Assembly (NCBI RefSeq): GCF_001858325.1
Contig: NZ_MBPP01000089.1
Coordinates: forward strand, 23,490 to 87,489
Source of the DNA: Marinobacter sp. AC-23
Lineage (GTDB): Bacteria; Pseudomonadota; Gammaproteobacteria; Pseudomonadales; Oleiphilaceae
Direction of reading: 5' to 3'
DNA: 64,000 nucleotides
Made by a program: the position numbers and the translations under genes. Under the pieces are notes generated by a model. It was not told the origin of the DNA. It saw nothing but the letters and a program-made list of their open reading frames with translations, and did not search any database. Below, in pieces: positions 27,451-37,431 of this stretch; position 1 is the first letter of the stretch; every line of letters begins with the position of its first letter.

Positions 27451-28604
27451 GCTCGCAAATGAGCCGAAAACTCTTCCAGATACCTGATGCCACTGGCTTC
27501 CGCCTCTTTGCACCACTCCATTAAAGCTTGCAGTTTTTCTTGGGGCTTAAGGCCACGCTGACGCCAAAGAGCCTGCAGCTCATGGCTTTTATCATAAATC
27601 TGGCGCAAAACAGCGTTGCTCTCCAACACCGACTCCAACGTCTCTTTTTCACGCGGCTTTATCAGCGTCACTTCCTGCGACAAAAGCTGCTTGAGCTTGC
27701 GATACCGGGGCCGGATCTCATCATTCATCAGGCTCTTTTGCTGGCGCAAAACCGGCTCAGTCACCCGCTTGCGGTATTGGCGCATAATATCAAAACGGTT
27801 GTTGGCAATGGCCTGCACAGTTTCCACATCCATATCCAGCTTACCCGGAACATAGTGGGCAATTGGCCGATAGCCTTTAGGCTTGGCAAGACCAAACAAC
27901 TGGAACAGGCGAATATAACCCCAACCAACATCCACTTCGTACCAACGGCGCGAGAGTTTGGATGAGTTTGGGTAGGTGTGATGGTTGTTGTGCAGCTCCT
28001 CACCACCAATCAAAAGCCCTAGAGGAGAAATATTGCGGGCATTGTCAGCGCACTCAAAGTTGCGGTAGCCCATCCAGTGGCCAACGCCGTTCACCACGCC
28101 AGCCGCCCAGAAAGGTATCCAGGCCATCTGCACAGCCCAAATCCAGATGCCATGGACACCAAAGAGTGCGAGGTTGATGACCGCCATCAGCATAATGCCT
28201 AACATCCTGTAGCGGCTGTAAACCTTGCGCTCCACCCAGTCTTCAGGAGTGCGCTGGCCGTAGCGCTCAAGATTCTCAGGCGTAGCCGCTGAGGCGTATA
28301 GTTCCGCGCCCTCAAACAGCACTTTCTTTATGCCCAGCACCACAGGGCTGTGAGGATCCTCTGCGGTTTCACACTTGGCGTGATGCTTACGATGGATCGC
28401 GGTCCATTCTTTGGTATTCTGCGCGGTAGTCAGCCACAACCAGAAGCGAAAAAAGTGCTTCAGCACAGGGTGCAGATCCAGTGAGTTGTGAGCCGAATGG
28501 CGATGCAGATAGAGCGTTACACTGATAATGGTGATGTGGGTCATACCCAATGTAACCAGAATGAGCTGCATCACCGACAGGTCAAGAAGACCGTTAAACC
28601 ACAT
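27426..28604 (-). CDS. Membrane fatty acid desaturase (delta-9 acyl desaturase family)
   Basis: A 392-residue membrane di-iron desaturase. The three histidine boxes are present: HRHSAH, HRKHH and HNNHH, with four or more hydrophobic segments (about residues 7-30, 45-60, 130-152, 155-175). The C-terminal 120 residues are soluble, basic and helical (REKETLESVLES), longer than in minimal enzymes. It probably introduces cis double bonds into saturated fatty acyl chains of phospholipids or acyl-CoA, useful for cold adaptation. SD GAGG lies 7 nt upstream of the ATG. Confidence 0.9.
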   Translation of the reverse strand: MWFNGLLDLSVMQLILVTLGMTHITIISVTLYLHRHSAHNSLDLHPVLKHFFRFWLWLTTAQNTKEWTAIHRKHHAKCETAEDPHSPVVLGIKKVLFEGAELYASAATPENLERYGQRTPEDWVERKVYSRYRMLGIMLMAVINLALFGVHGIWIWAVQMAWIPFWAAGVVNGVGHWMGYRNFECADNARNISPLGLLIGGEELHNNHHTYPNSSKLSRRWYEVDVGWGYIRLFQLFGLAKPKGYRPIAHYVPGKLDMDVETVQAIANNRFDIMRQYRKRVTEPVLRQQKSLMNDEIRPRYRKLKQLLSQEVTLIKPREKETLESVLESNAVLRQIYDKSHELQALWRQRGLKPQEKLQALMEWCKEAEASGIRYLEEFSAHLRAYSLRPAA

Positions 28605-28764
28605 AGTTATTCCTCAAATCAAAATCCAGGGCGACCGCAAAATCGCCAGCAACCATACTTTAGCGTACAGGTGTTAGCCAAAACAACAGACTTTGGAAGC
28701 AAATTTGTTACGGTTCACACTTACCGAACAGCCCGCCCCATAAACCGACCCGGAGACCGCTTGC

Positions 28765-29577
28765 GTGCCCGAACTACCTGAGGTTGAAACAACACGACGC
28801 GGTATAGCGCCCTACTGCGAAGGGCAGACCGTCTCCCAAGTAACGGTGCGCAATGGCAGCTTGCGCTGGCCAGTGCCTGAGGATTTGGCTGAGCAAATGG
28901 AAGGCCAGGTTATTCGATCCGTGGATCGCCGCGCGAAATACCTGTTCCTGAACCTCGATCACGGCACAGCCATTGTTCACTTGGGCATGTCAGGTAGCCT
29001 TCGCGTAATCACTGACAGCACGCCGGAACAAAAACACGACCACATAGATCTTGTACTGCATTCCGGCGTTATTCTGCGCTTTAACGACCCTCGCAGATTT
29101 GGCTGCTGGCTCTGGTCTGGCTCTGCAGCGACTCACCCGCTGATTGCCAATCTGGGCCCAGAGCCGCTGTCGCCGGAGTTTAACGGCCGAATGCTGTTTC
29201 AGCTATCCCGGGGTAAAAACACCCCGGTGAAATCCTTCATCATGGACAGCCATGTGGTTGTCGGCGTGGGCAACATATACGCCAACGAAGCCCTGTTCAA
29301 AGCCGGCATTCATCCCCGGCGCAAGGCCGGGCGCACCAGCTTCGACCGCTACCAACGCCTTGTAGAGGCTATTCGTGAAACCCTGAGCGCCGCCATATTA
29401 ATGGGTGGCACTACCCTGCGAGATTTTGTGAACAGCGATGGTAAACCCGGCTATTTCGCTCAATCTCTCCTGGTGTACGGCCGATCCGGCAAGCCTTGCC
29501 CGGAGTGCGAGGCTCCGCTGAAAGAAATTCGCATGAGCGGCCGGTCTACGGTGTACTGCAGCCGATGCCAGCGATAG
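28765..29577 (+). CDS. mutM: Formamidopyrimidine-DNA glycosylase MutM (Fpg)
   Basis: A 270-residue bifunctional glycosylase/AP-lyase that removes 8-oxoguanine. It has the catalytic N-terminus PELPEVETTRRG (Pro2 nucleophile, Glu3), Lys in RRAKYLFL, a helix-two-turn-helix (VVGVGNIYANEALFKAGIHP), and a C-terminal zinc finger with CPEC and CSRC. The start is GTG 28765, with GGAG about 9 nt before. It stands alone, divergent from the desaturase. Confidence 0.97.
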   Translation: MPELPEVETTRRGIAPYCEGQTVSQVTVRNGSLRWPVPEDLAEQMEGQVIRSVDRRAKYLFLNLDHGTAIVHLGMSGSLRVITDSTPEQKHDHIDLVLHSGVILRFNDPRRFGCWLWSGSAATHPLIANLGPEPLSPEFNGRMLFQLSRGKNTPVKSFIMDSHVVVGVGNIYANEALFKAGIHPRRKAGRTSFDRYQRLVEAIRETLSAAILMGGTTLRDFVNSDGKPGYFAQSLLVYGRSGKPCPECEAPLKEIRMSGRSTVYCSRCQR

Positions 29578-29789
29578 CCGCACGCTGCGTACCACAGAAA
29601 AAAGCACTGAGAAGCCGGGATATACACAACTTGCAACGAAAATTCGTTTGAAAATACGTAAATATGATTCATAGTTAACAGAGGATTAATACCCGTGAGT
29701 TACAATAAGGTTCGATCTTCCCGACACGAACCCGGCACTGTTGCGTATAACCCGGTGCCAACGGGCCCCAAAAGTTCAGGAGACAGATA

Positions 29790-30122
29790 ATGACCCGCAA
29801 GATCTCACACACTCTGATGGCCACTGTGGCGGCCTGCCTACTGGCATTTTCATCCGTAGGCCACGCACGCGCCATTGATGAAAGCCCGTCTGCACTGGCT
29901 ATGGCGGGTGATGCGGTGTTCGTTCGCCCGGTTCTGCTGGCGACCACCATTGTGGGAAGCGCCGTGTATTTGGTGTCTCTGCCGTTTTCTCTCCTCGGCG
30001 GCAACGCTGCAGAAGCGGGGGAAACCCTAGTTGTCGGCCCAGCAAAAGCAACCTTTGTGCGCTGTTTGGGCTGCACCAAGTCAGGCCGAAAGCCCGAGAC
30101 TGTTGAGCAATCCGGCAAGTAA
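29790..30122 (+). CDS. Small exported or membrane protein of unknown function
   Basis: A 110-residue protein with a signal peptide (cleavage likely after HARA, residue 28) and one hydrophobic stretch (about 46-66, PVLLATTIVGSAVYLVSLPF), followed by VVGPAKATFVRCLGCT and a short basic tail. The final CLGC pair is a possible metal or disulfide site. Similar small proteins are found in pseudomonads, often with misleading transporter names; no function is assigned. SD CAGGAGA precedes the ATG, and a strong terminator follows. Confidence 0.75.
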   Translation: MTRKISHTLMATVAACLLAFSSVGHARAIDESPSALAMAGDAVFVRPVLLATTIVGSAVYLVSLPFSLLGGNAAEAGETLVVGPAKATFVRCLGCTKSGRKPETVEQSGK

Positions 30123-30205
30123 CATGGAAAGCAATCCCGGATTGCAGCCCCCTCCGGTGCAACACATCCGTAATATCCCGGCTTGCCTCGGGCCGGCAAC
30201 TGCGG

Positions 30206-30236
30206 CAGCCTGACGAAAATTCTTCAGGCTGTTTTT
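30206..30236 (+). terminator. Rho-independent terminator
   Basis: The stem CAGCCTGA (30206-30213)/TCAGGCTG (30224-30231) with a 10-nt loop is followed at once by TTTTT. It ends the small-protein transcript, and its T tract stops only 4 nt before the yrfG start codon. Confidence 0.85.
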
Positions 30237-30240
30237 ATTT

Positions 30241-30929
30241 ATGATCAACTGGACGTCCCTCGAAACCGTGTTCCTGGACATGGACGGAACACTGCTTGAT
30301 CTGCACTTCGACAACCACTTCTGGCTGGAACACCTGCCCCGGCGCTATGCCGAGCAATACGGCCTGGCCCTGATGAAGCCAGGGATAAACTGATCAGTAT
30401 GATCATGGCCGAACGAGGCACTCTCAACTGGTATTGCACCGACTACTGGAGTGACCGGCTGGCCATGGACATCACCAGCCTGAAATCAGAGGTCGGCGAC
30501 CGCATCGCCTACCGACCTCACGTGGCCGACTTTCTTCAAGCGCTCAAACAAACTGGCCTACGGTCCGTCATTGTTACCAACTGCCACCCAGACCCCTTGG
30601 AACTAAAGCTGAAAAAAACGGGGCTAGACAGCTTTGTGGACAGCATTGTTTCCAGCCATCAGCTGGGCAAGCCCAAGGAAGACACCGCTTTCTGGAAGGA
30701 TCTGCACCAACTGGCCCCGTACAAGGCGGCTTCTACGTTAATGGTAGATGACAGCTTTCCGGTACTGGAAAGCGCTAGATCTGCTGGTATTGCGCAGTGC
30801 TTGGGTATACTCAGCCCTGACAGTAAGCAGACCGCCCGGCAAACACACTCCGAGATACCGTGCATCCATCATTTTGACGAAATTCTGACCGCCATTCACC
30901 AACAAAGGCCCCTGCCATCTGCTGGCTGA
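30241..30929 (+). CDS. yrfG: HAD-family nucleotidase YrfG, interrupted by a -1 frameshift
   Basis: A haloacid dehalogenase-fold phosphatase of the GMP/IMP nucleotidase YrfG type. It has the nucleophile motif FLDMDGTLLDL, then HFWLEHLPRRYAE, RGTLNWYCTDYWS, motif II VIVTNCHPDP, Lys motif KPKED and acidic motif MVDDSFP. The frame breaks in the CCC at 30368-30370; a fourth C joins YGLA to PDEARDKLISMI and gives 229 residues. The start at ATG 30241 has no clear ribosome site. It heads a run with hslR, hslO and pckA as in E. coli. Confidence 0.9.
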
Positions 30930-30970
30930 GGGCGTTATAATCTGGGCACACGCCCACCAGGTGAGGAGAC

Positions 30971-31378
30971 ATGGCGGCATCCACGTCGGACAATCAACGG
31001 GTAAGGCTCGACAAGTGGCTCTGGGCTGCGCGCTTTTATAAAACACGCTCTCTGGCCAAAGAAGCGGTTGAAGGTGGCAAAGTCCATTACAACAGCCAGC
31101 GCTGTAAACCTGGCCGGCTGGTTGAGCCAGGCGCCATACTTACCCTGCGCTTTGGTTGGCAGGAACAAATTGTGGTTGTAGACGAGATAAGCGAGCGCCG
31201 GCGCGGTGCGCCGGAAGCTCAAAAGCTTTACCACGAAACCGAAGACAGCGTAAAAAAGCGTGAAGATCTCTCCTGGCAGCGTAAAACCATGCAGGCCGCG
31301 CAGTTGCCGCCAGCCAGGCGACCTTCCAAAAAAGATCGCCGCGATATCCAACGATTCCGTGATCACAACGGCATCTGA
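30971..31378 (+). CDS. hslR: Ribosome-associated heat shock protein 15 (S4 RNA-binding)
   Basis: A 135-residue Hsp15 with an N-terminal S4 domain (VRLDKWLWAARFYKTRSLA, GGKVHYN) and a basic C-terminal tail (RRPSKKDRRDIQRF). It binds free 50S subunits carrying nascent chains and helps recycle stalled ones after heat shock. It lies 41 nt downstream of yrfG and upstream of hslO, the conserved order. Confidence 0.94.
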   Translation: MAASTSDNQRVRLDKWLWAARFYKTRSLAKEAVEGGKVHYNSQRCKPGRLVEPGAILTLRFGWQEQIVVVDEISERRRGAPEAQKLYHETEDSVKKREDLSWQRKTMQAAQLPPARRPSKKDRRDIQRFRDHNGI

Positions 31379-31446
31379 GCCAAACCGCTAGGCCATTTGC
31401 CGTCGTCACCCACCGACTTAAGCACCCAGTTTTCAGGAGAACCGAC

Positions 31447-32300
31447 ATGGCATCCCGCGACCAGTTCCAACGTTTTATATTTGAGCATAGCCAGGTGCGC
31501 GGAGCCTGGGTACAGCTCAACGAGAGCTTTCAGGAAATCGGCAGCCAGGCCCCCTACCCTGAATCCATTCGCGGCCTACTTGGTGAAGCACTTGTGGCCA
31601 GCATAGTAATGAGCAGCAGCCTGAAATTTGAGGGCACCTTGTCAATTCAGGCACAGGGGGACGGCCCTTTACGAACGCTAATGGCGGAATGCAGCCATGA
31701 TCGAAAAATTCGTGGCCTGGCAAGATTCGATGAACACGCTGTAAGCGAAGAGAGCTTCAATAATCTGCTGGGCGATGGCCGCATGGCCATTACTATCACG
31801 CCCAACCAAGGCAACCGCTATCAGGCGTTGTTCCCAGAGAACGCGACAGCCTCGCCGGGTGCATTGAAGAGTATTTCGAGCGTTCAGAACAGATTCCCAC
31901 CAGCCTGTTTCTGTTTTCTGATGAAAACGGAGCCGCAGGCCTGATGCTTCAGCGCATGCCCGGAGCAACAGAGCAGGACGACGAACTTTGGGAGCGGGTA
32001 AATCACTTGGCCCAGACGGTGAAGCCCAGCGAATTGCTAGAACTAGAGAGTGAAACCCTGCTCCACCGCCTGTTTCACGAAGAAACTGTGCGCCTGTTTG
32101 ACGCCGAAGAAGTGGCATTTCAATGCAGTTGCTCTGCGGAAAGAACCTTGGGCGCGCTGGAAAGCATTGGCAAGGACGAGTGCTACAGCATATTGGAGGA
32201 ACAGGGCGCCATTGAGATGGACTGCCAGTTCTGCCACGCGCACTATCGCTTCGATAGGAATGATATTGATCACCTTTTCGCTGGCCATACGCTACACTAG
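31447..32300 (+). CDS. hslO: Redox-regulated chaperone Hsp33, interrupted by a -1 frameshift
   Basis: Hsp33 is activated by oxidation and protects unfolding proteins. The N-terminal domain (QFQRFIFEHSQVRGAWVQL) and the C-terminal zinc domain are in different frames. The redox-switch cysteines are present: CSC (in FQCSCSAER) and CQFC. The break is at 31824-31825, GG; a third G gives YQGVVPRERDSLAGCIEEYF and continues through PTSLFLFSDENG, for 284 residues, the normal length. SD AGGAG precedes the ATG at 31447. It is followed by a strong terminator. Confidence 0.93.
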
Positions 32301-32315
32301 AAAAACTAATGGATT

Positions 32316-32361
32316 CGCCCGGAGGCCAGCAATCACGCGGCTCCGGGCGCAGTCGTTTTTT
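32316..32361 (+). terminator. Terminator downstream of hslO
   Basis: A 9-bp GC-rich stem CGCCCGGAG (32316-32324)/CTCCGGGCG (32341-32349), then CAGTCG and six T. It separates hslO from pckA. Confidence 0.75.
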
Positions 32362-32474
32362 ATCGGCGCCTCTGGCATAATAGCGCGCCTGAACTGACCC
32401 GATTGTTCAGTTTTCCGTCAATTTTCGGGGGACGGCCTGAGCAATCACGAAGACATCCCGAGGGCGAGGTCGAA

Positions 32475-34006
32475 GTGAGCAACACTTATACTGATCTGAG
32501 TACAGCACAGCTGGTCGAGCAGGCACTGGCGCGTAACGAAGGCCAATTGGCTTCCAACGGTTCCCTGGTCGTAAAAACCGGTGAGCGTACCGGCCGATCC
32601 CCCATGGATCGCTATATCGTCGAAGAGCCAAGCACCTCTGACGACATCCACTGGGCCCCATCAACCGACCAATCGATGGCGATAAATTTGACGCCCTTTG
32701 GGATCGTGTAGAAGCCTACATTGCGGAAAAGGACAGCTTTGTTTCGCTGGTTCACGTCGGTTCCGACCCCGAACATTATTTGCCGGTAAAAATGACCACC
32801 GAGACCGCCTGGCAAAACCTGTTTGGTCGCAACCTGTTTATTCGCCCGGAAAACTACAACCAGGCTGACAAACAAGAATGGCAAATCCTGAACGCCGCCA
32901 ATTTTGAGTGTGTACCAGAGCGCGATGGCACCCACAGTGATGGCTGCGTCATTATCAACTTTGCCCGCCGCAAAGTGCTTCTGGCCGGCATGCGTTACGC
33001 CGGCGAGATGAAAAAAGCCATGTTCTCCGTGCAAAACTTCCTGCTGCCGGAAAAAGACGTGCTGCCGATGCACTGCTCAGCCAACGTTGGTGAAGATGGC
33101 GAAACCTGCCTGTTCTTCGGCCTCTCGGGCACCGGCAAAACCACCCTCTCAGCCGACCCCCACCGATTCCTGATTGGTGACGACGAGCACGGCTGGGGCC
33201 CAGGCACTGTTTTCAACATCGAAGGCGGCTGCTACGCCAAATGCATCGACTTGAGCAAGAAAAACGAGCCGATCATTTGGGACGCTATTCGTTTTGGCGC
33301 TATTGTTGAAAACGTAACCATAGATCCGGAAACCCGCGAGCCAGATTACAACGACGTTTCCCTTACCGAGAACTCCCGTTGTGCCTACCCGCTTGAGCAC
33401 GTGGAAAAACGTGTGCTCGAAAACCGTGCTGGCGAGCCTTCCCACGTTGTATTTCTGACCTGCGACATGACCGGCGTACTGCCCCCCGTATCCATCCTAA
33501 GCCGTGAAGGCGCTGCCTATCACTTCTTGAGCGGCTACACCGCGCTGGTTGGCTCCACGGAGATGGGTTCGTCGTCCAAGCTCAAGTCCACCTTCTCTAC
33601 CTGCTTTGGTGCTCCGTTCTTCCCGCGCCCAGCAGGCGTTTACGCCGAATTGCTGATGAAGCGTATTGACGAATACGGCAGCAAGGTATTCCTGGTTAAT
33701 ACAGGTTGGACCGGCGGCGCCTATGGTGAAGGCACCCGTTTCAGCATCCCGACGACCCGCGCCATTATTAGCGGGATTCAGAACGGCGATCTGGATGATG
33801 TTGAAATCGAGCACCTGCCTACCCTCAACGTAAGCGTTCCCAAGCAGGTACCGGGTGTTGATACCCGCCTGCTAAACCCGCGCAATACCTGGTCCAGCGC
33901 GGACGCCTACGACAAAAAAGCAGAAGAGCTGATTACGCAGTTCGTGGACAACTTCAAGAAATTTGATGTTTCCGATGCCATTGTAGCGGCCGGCCCAAAA
34001 CTCTGA
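32475..34006 (+). CDS. pckA: ATP-dependent phosphoenolpyruvate carboxykinase PckA, interrupted by a -1 frameshift
   Basis: PckA converts oxaloacetate and ATP to phosphoenolpyruvate, CO2 and ADP in gluconeogenesis. Seen are YTDLSTAQLVEQAL, RTGRSPMDR, the kinase-1a P-loop GLSGTGKTTLSADP, kinase-2 LIGDDEHGW, and TGWTGGAYGEGTR. The frame breaks at 32653-32655 (GGG); one more G restores GPINRPIDGDKFDALWDRVEAY and gives 510 residues. The start is GTG 32475 (VSNTYTDLS), with GAGG 5 nt upstream; longer in-frame readings lack support. It follows the hslR-hslO run. Confidence 0.95.
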
Positions 34007-34023
34007 GCCTCTCCCTACTGTGA

Positions 34024-34058
34024 AAAAAGCGCCCTGCGACAAGCACGGCGCTTTTTTT
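34024..34058 (+). terminator. Rho-independent terminator of pckA
   Basis: AAAAAGCGCC (34024-34033) pairs with GGCGCTTTTT (34047-34056), and the T run continues to 34058, 18 nt after the pckA stop. Confidence 0.9.
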
Positions 34059-34236
34059 GTGTCACATACAAAATTACCAAACACCCACCTGGAGCACTAC
34101 CCAGGGCTTTTCAGAGCGTTGCCATGGTTCAGCAAATCGCTCGCAGCGGCTTTTAGGTCTATGCTTATCCAACAGCCGCGCACGCATCGCACCATGTAAC
34201 ACATGGTGCCGCAAGCCGGCGTTTGAGGGAGATAGC

Positions 34237-35334
34237 GTGGCTGATAATAGAGATGTGACCGTTTTTTACGATGAGCGGGTACTTGCTCATTACCCGGACA
34301 CTAACGCCCAGTTCTTGCCAGGAAGGCTAGACAAGCGAGTTCGAGCCATCCTGTCAGGCCTGAATGTACAGTGGAAGTATCCGGAACATCCCGGAAGGTT
34401 GATAGCGATCATGGAGTTGCTGGCCCGGGAGCCTATTCCCGGCGTTCGGATAGCGCCCGGGAAAAAAGCAACCCGAGACCAGCTAGCGCGTGTTCACACC
34501 ACGTCTTTTCTGGATCATATTTTTGCTTTGCGCAGCCAAAGCGCTTGGCTGGACGTGGATACAACAGCCGTTTCGCCAGGTAGCGTTGAGGCAGCTGAAG
34601 TTGCCGCCGGCACGGCCATCGCTGCAGTTGAGGCGGTTATAAAAGGCGACAGCCAGAGCGCATTTGCTGTTGTCCGCCCACCGGGGCACCACGCTGAGCC
34701 GACTCGCGCGCGGGGTTTTTGCCTGTTCAATAATGTGGCTGTAGCGGCCGCCCATGCTCAGGCTGAGTTGGGGTGTGAGCGGGTACTAATTATTGACTGG
34801 GATGCTCATCACGGCAACGGCACTCAAGATATCTTTTGGGCAGATCCGGATGTGCTGTTTTTCGATATGCACAGGGCATCACCCTTTTATCCCGGCAGTG
34901 GCGCGTTAGCAGACGTAGGGGCCGGGCTGGGAGAAGGCACAGTTGTTAACGTACCTATGGCAGGTGGTGCAGGCGATGCGGCGTATCTAAAAGCTATGCG
35001 AGAAATATTGATGCCTGCCGCTGACTTCTTCAAACCCGACTTGATTCTGGTTTCTGCAGGCTTTGACGCGCACTCGTTTGATTTGGCTCTCAATGTGACT
35101 TACGAGGGCTTTGCTTCGATGACGGGCATTCTCCAGCAGATGGCTGATAAACACTGCAATGGCCGCCTGGCCATGGTTCTCGAGGGTGGCTACAACACAG
35201 AATCCTTGTCCAAGAGCGTACACGCTGTGCTGAGCGTGTTAGCGGGCGCTGAGCCGCCAGAACCAAAAGTGTGTGGAATAGAGGAAGTCGATGCTGCCAT
35301 CGACTTCCATAAGGATGCGTTCAAGCTAGAGTGA
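34237..35334 (+). CDS. Histone deacetylase-like amidohydrolase
   Basis: A 365-residue zinc amidohydrolase of the bacterial class II HDAC/acetylpolyamine amidohydrolase superfamily. Active-site signatures are all present: HPGRL near the N-terminus, the paired His in VVRPPGHHAEP, metal ligands in IIDWDAHHGNGTQ and LVSAGFDAH, and the catalytic-type Tyr in LEGGYN. Substrate is unknown; acetylated polyamines, proteins or acetoin-linked metabolites are options. The start is GTG 34237 (VADNRDVTVF) with AGGGAG 5 nt upstream. The gene stands alone and is convergent with the TRAP permease (6-nt gap). Confidence 0.88.
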   Translation: MADNRDVTVFYDERVLAHYPDTNAQFLPGRLDKRVRAILSGLNVQWKYPEHPGRLIAIMELLAREPIPGVRIAPGKKATRDQLARVHTTSFLDHIFALRSQSAWLDVDTTAVSPGSVEAAEVAAGTAIAAVEAVIKGDSQSAFAVVRPPGHHAEPTRARGFCLFNNVAVAAAHAQAELGCERVLIIDWDAHHGNGTQDIFWADPDVLFFDMHRASPFYPGSGALADVGAGLGEGTVVNVPMAGGAGDAAYLKAMREILMPAADFFKPDLILVSAGFDAHSFDLALNVTYEGFASMTGILQQMADKHCNGRLAMVLEGGYNTESLSKSVHAVLSVLAGAEPPEPKVCGIEEVDAAIDFHKDAFKLE

Positions 35335-35340
35335 TGCCAA

Positions 35341-37404
35341 TCAGGCATAGAACAGCAGTGGTACAAACGCCACCAGCACCAGGGAAATGCCCATGGCAAT
35401 CAGTGGCATGATGATTCGCTCGTGGCGCTCATAGAAGGTGCCCGTTTCCTGTTGGGCGGCCAGGACCTCGGCTTCACCCACCACTTGTCGTGTTAGCAGG
35501 TGGTTCAAAGCAACCGGTGGGCTCAGGTAGCCCAATTCAAAAGCCACCAGGGTCACCATCCAAAAATGAATAGGATGAATGCCGCTGGAATAGGCAATCG
35601 TCGCAACGGTCGCGGTAACAAGGATGACGGCACCGAAGGCATCCATAATCATCCCGAGAATGACCAGAATCACAACCATCAACGCCATAGCAGACCAGGC
35701 ACTGTCGAACGCCTGAGGAAAAGCCTGCATGATCTGAGAGCGCTCGATCACGCCCCCAATGCTCACCGACAGGCCCAACAACAATAGCAGCGCGCCAATT
35801 TCGGCGGTGGTATCGTTGGTAGCCCCACGCACACTGCGCTCCAGACCTTGGTGGTTGGCCTCACCAGAGGCACGCCCCTTCTTGTTCTTAAAACTTAAGT
35901 GCTCGTACAGCAGAATAGCCATCATTATGACCGGCAACAGGCGCGGCGCCGAAAACTCATCCATCCGCACATCCAACGCAAAGCGGTAGAGCAGAACAAC
36001 ACTCACAATCACCAATACATATGGAACCAGCGACCGGAAAGCTTTAAGCGTCGCCGGCAAGGCTTCGGCAACCGGCGCCAGATTAAACTTGCTCTGACGG
36101 TTTACCGTGAGCGCAACCGTGGTGAACATGGCGGCCGTCAACACAAACACCCAAATGCCCCAGCCGAACAAATCGTCTGTTGTCACTTCCCGGTTAAGAT
36201 AGGCGATAATGACAACCAGCAGGCAGGGCCGCAACACCACACCCAGAGATCCCGACATCGCGGTAGCTGCAAGCGCCAATTGCCGGCGCGCACCGGCTGC
36301 ACGCAATTCACTGTAAATAACCGCACCGGCTGCAATAACAAAAATACCTGAGGCACCGGTATAGGCAGTAGGAACTGCGGCTACAAGCACGGCAACCACC
36401 GCCAGCAATTCCGGGGGCATATGCCAGGGCCGGAACAGGTCGAACACCAGTGTGGCAAGGCGGGTTTGTTTCAGCATCATGCCCACCCAAACGTACAGCC
36501 CCACATTCAAAAACATGTCCGCCAGTTCCATCATCTTGCCCAGATAGATGCCAATGCCCGAGGCATGTCCAATCAGCGCGAAGTAGGTTCCGGAAATCAA
36601 ACACATCACGGTATACAACGGCACCGCAAGAAACGCTTTGTTCAGCTGTCCACCTTGGGCTAAGCCCGGTGGCACACGAACCAGACGGTAAAGGCTCGCC
36701 AGCGTGAGACACGCAAACCCTGTAACCCAGAAATTGTGGAGCAACAGGTCTTCGGAAGAAATTGTGGTTTCTGCGCCCATGCTGGACTGTCGGAAAATCA
36801 GGCTGGAACCCAACAGCATAGCGTTGGCAATGGTCTGAAGCGTGAGAGAAACCGTGTAATCCAGGCGGGTTTCCATGGCTCGCATGGCGATATGATGGCG
36901 GGTAAGGGTTGCTGTGATCGCACACAGCATAACCAACAACACCAGAATGTACCGCTGAGACTCGAGGCCAAGGGCAATCAGATCGGCAATAAACAGCTCT
37001 ATTGCACGGTAGGCTTTAACGCCCGGGGTAAGCTTATCCCGCAGGCTGTCATAACTTTGGTACGCGGCTTTGCAATCGGCTACAGAGCGCTCGATTGCAA
37101 GCCGGACATCGGCAGGGTCTTTGGCTTGAGCGCCCAGCAGCGCGGCTATAGGATCGTCGTCAGCTGGCCCCTGAGCCAGCTCTTTTGCCACTGCGGCTTC
37201 AATATCCCGCTCGGCATTACAAGTTGGCGCAGCCGGATCCATACGGAGTTTGTAATAACCACTCCAAAGCTGCTCACCGCCTCGCAACATCTGGTTGTGA
37301 ATGTCGCTGCTTGTGGAAAACAGAACCACTGACAGCAACAACAGACAGGCAGGCAGGGATGAAAACCACTCCAGGCCGCTACGACGAAAACCACCCTTGG
37401 ACAT
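35341..37404 (-). CDS. TRAP transporter permease, fused small and large subunits with periplasmic insert
   Basis: A 687-residue inner-membrane protein. The N-terminal part looks DctQ-like: first hydrophobic segment (about 14-33), a periplasmic-looking loop of about 100 residues (34-135) with two cysteines (C62, C111), then further membrane segments (about 150-300). The rest is a DctM-like large permease of many segments, with GASGIFVIAAGAV and the C-terminal SPPVALNHLL characteristic of the family. It should use an ion gradient to import a carboxylate or similar solute delivered by a binding protein. It lies 27 nt downstream of the TatT-like lipoprotein gene. The loop insert is unusual for DctQ. 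Confidence 0.85.
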   Translation of the reverse strand: MSKGGFRRSGLEWFSSLPACLLLLSVVLFSTSSDIHNQMLRGGEQLWSGYYKLRMDPAAPTCNAERDIEAAVAKELAQGPADDDPIAALLGAQAKDPADVRLAIERSVADCKAAYQSYDSLRDKLTPGVKAYRAIELFIADLIALGLESQRYILVLLVMLCAITATLTRHHIAMRAMETRLDYTVSLTLQTIANAMLLGSSLIFRQSSMGAETTISSEDLLLHNFWVTGFACLTLASLYRLVRVPPGLAQGGQLNKAFLAVPLYTVMCLISGTYFALIGHASGIGIYLGKMMELADMFLNVGLYVWVGMMLKQTRLATLVFDLFRPWHMPPELLAVVAVLVAAVPTAYTGASGIFVIAAGAVIYSELRAAGARRQLALAATAMSGSLGVVLRPCLLVVIIAYLNREVTTDDLFGWGIWVFVLTAAMFTTVALTVNRQSKFNLAPVAEALPATLKAFRSLVPYVLVIVSVVLLYRFALDVRMDEFSAPRLLPVIMMAILLYEHLSFKNKKGRASGEANHQGLERSVRGATNDTTAEIGALLLLLGLSVSIGGVIERSQIMQAFPQAFDSAWSAMALMVVILVILGMIMDAFGAVILVTATVATIAYSSGIHPIHFWMVTLVAFELGYLSPPVALNHLLTRQVVGEAEVLAAQQETGTFYERHERIIMPLIAMGISLVLVAFVPLLFYA

Positions 37405-37431
37405 AACTCTACACTCTGGAACGTAAAAGAA

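Noticed and set aside
29675..30199. Minus-strand ORF of 174 codons opposite the small envelope protein
   Set aside because: It overlaps the terminator and the plus-strand gene, with no family-like motifs or ribosome site; a shadow frame.
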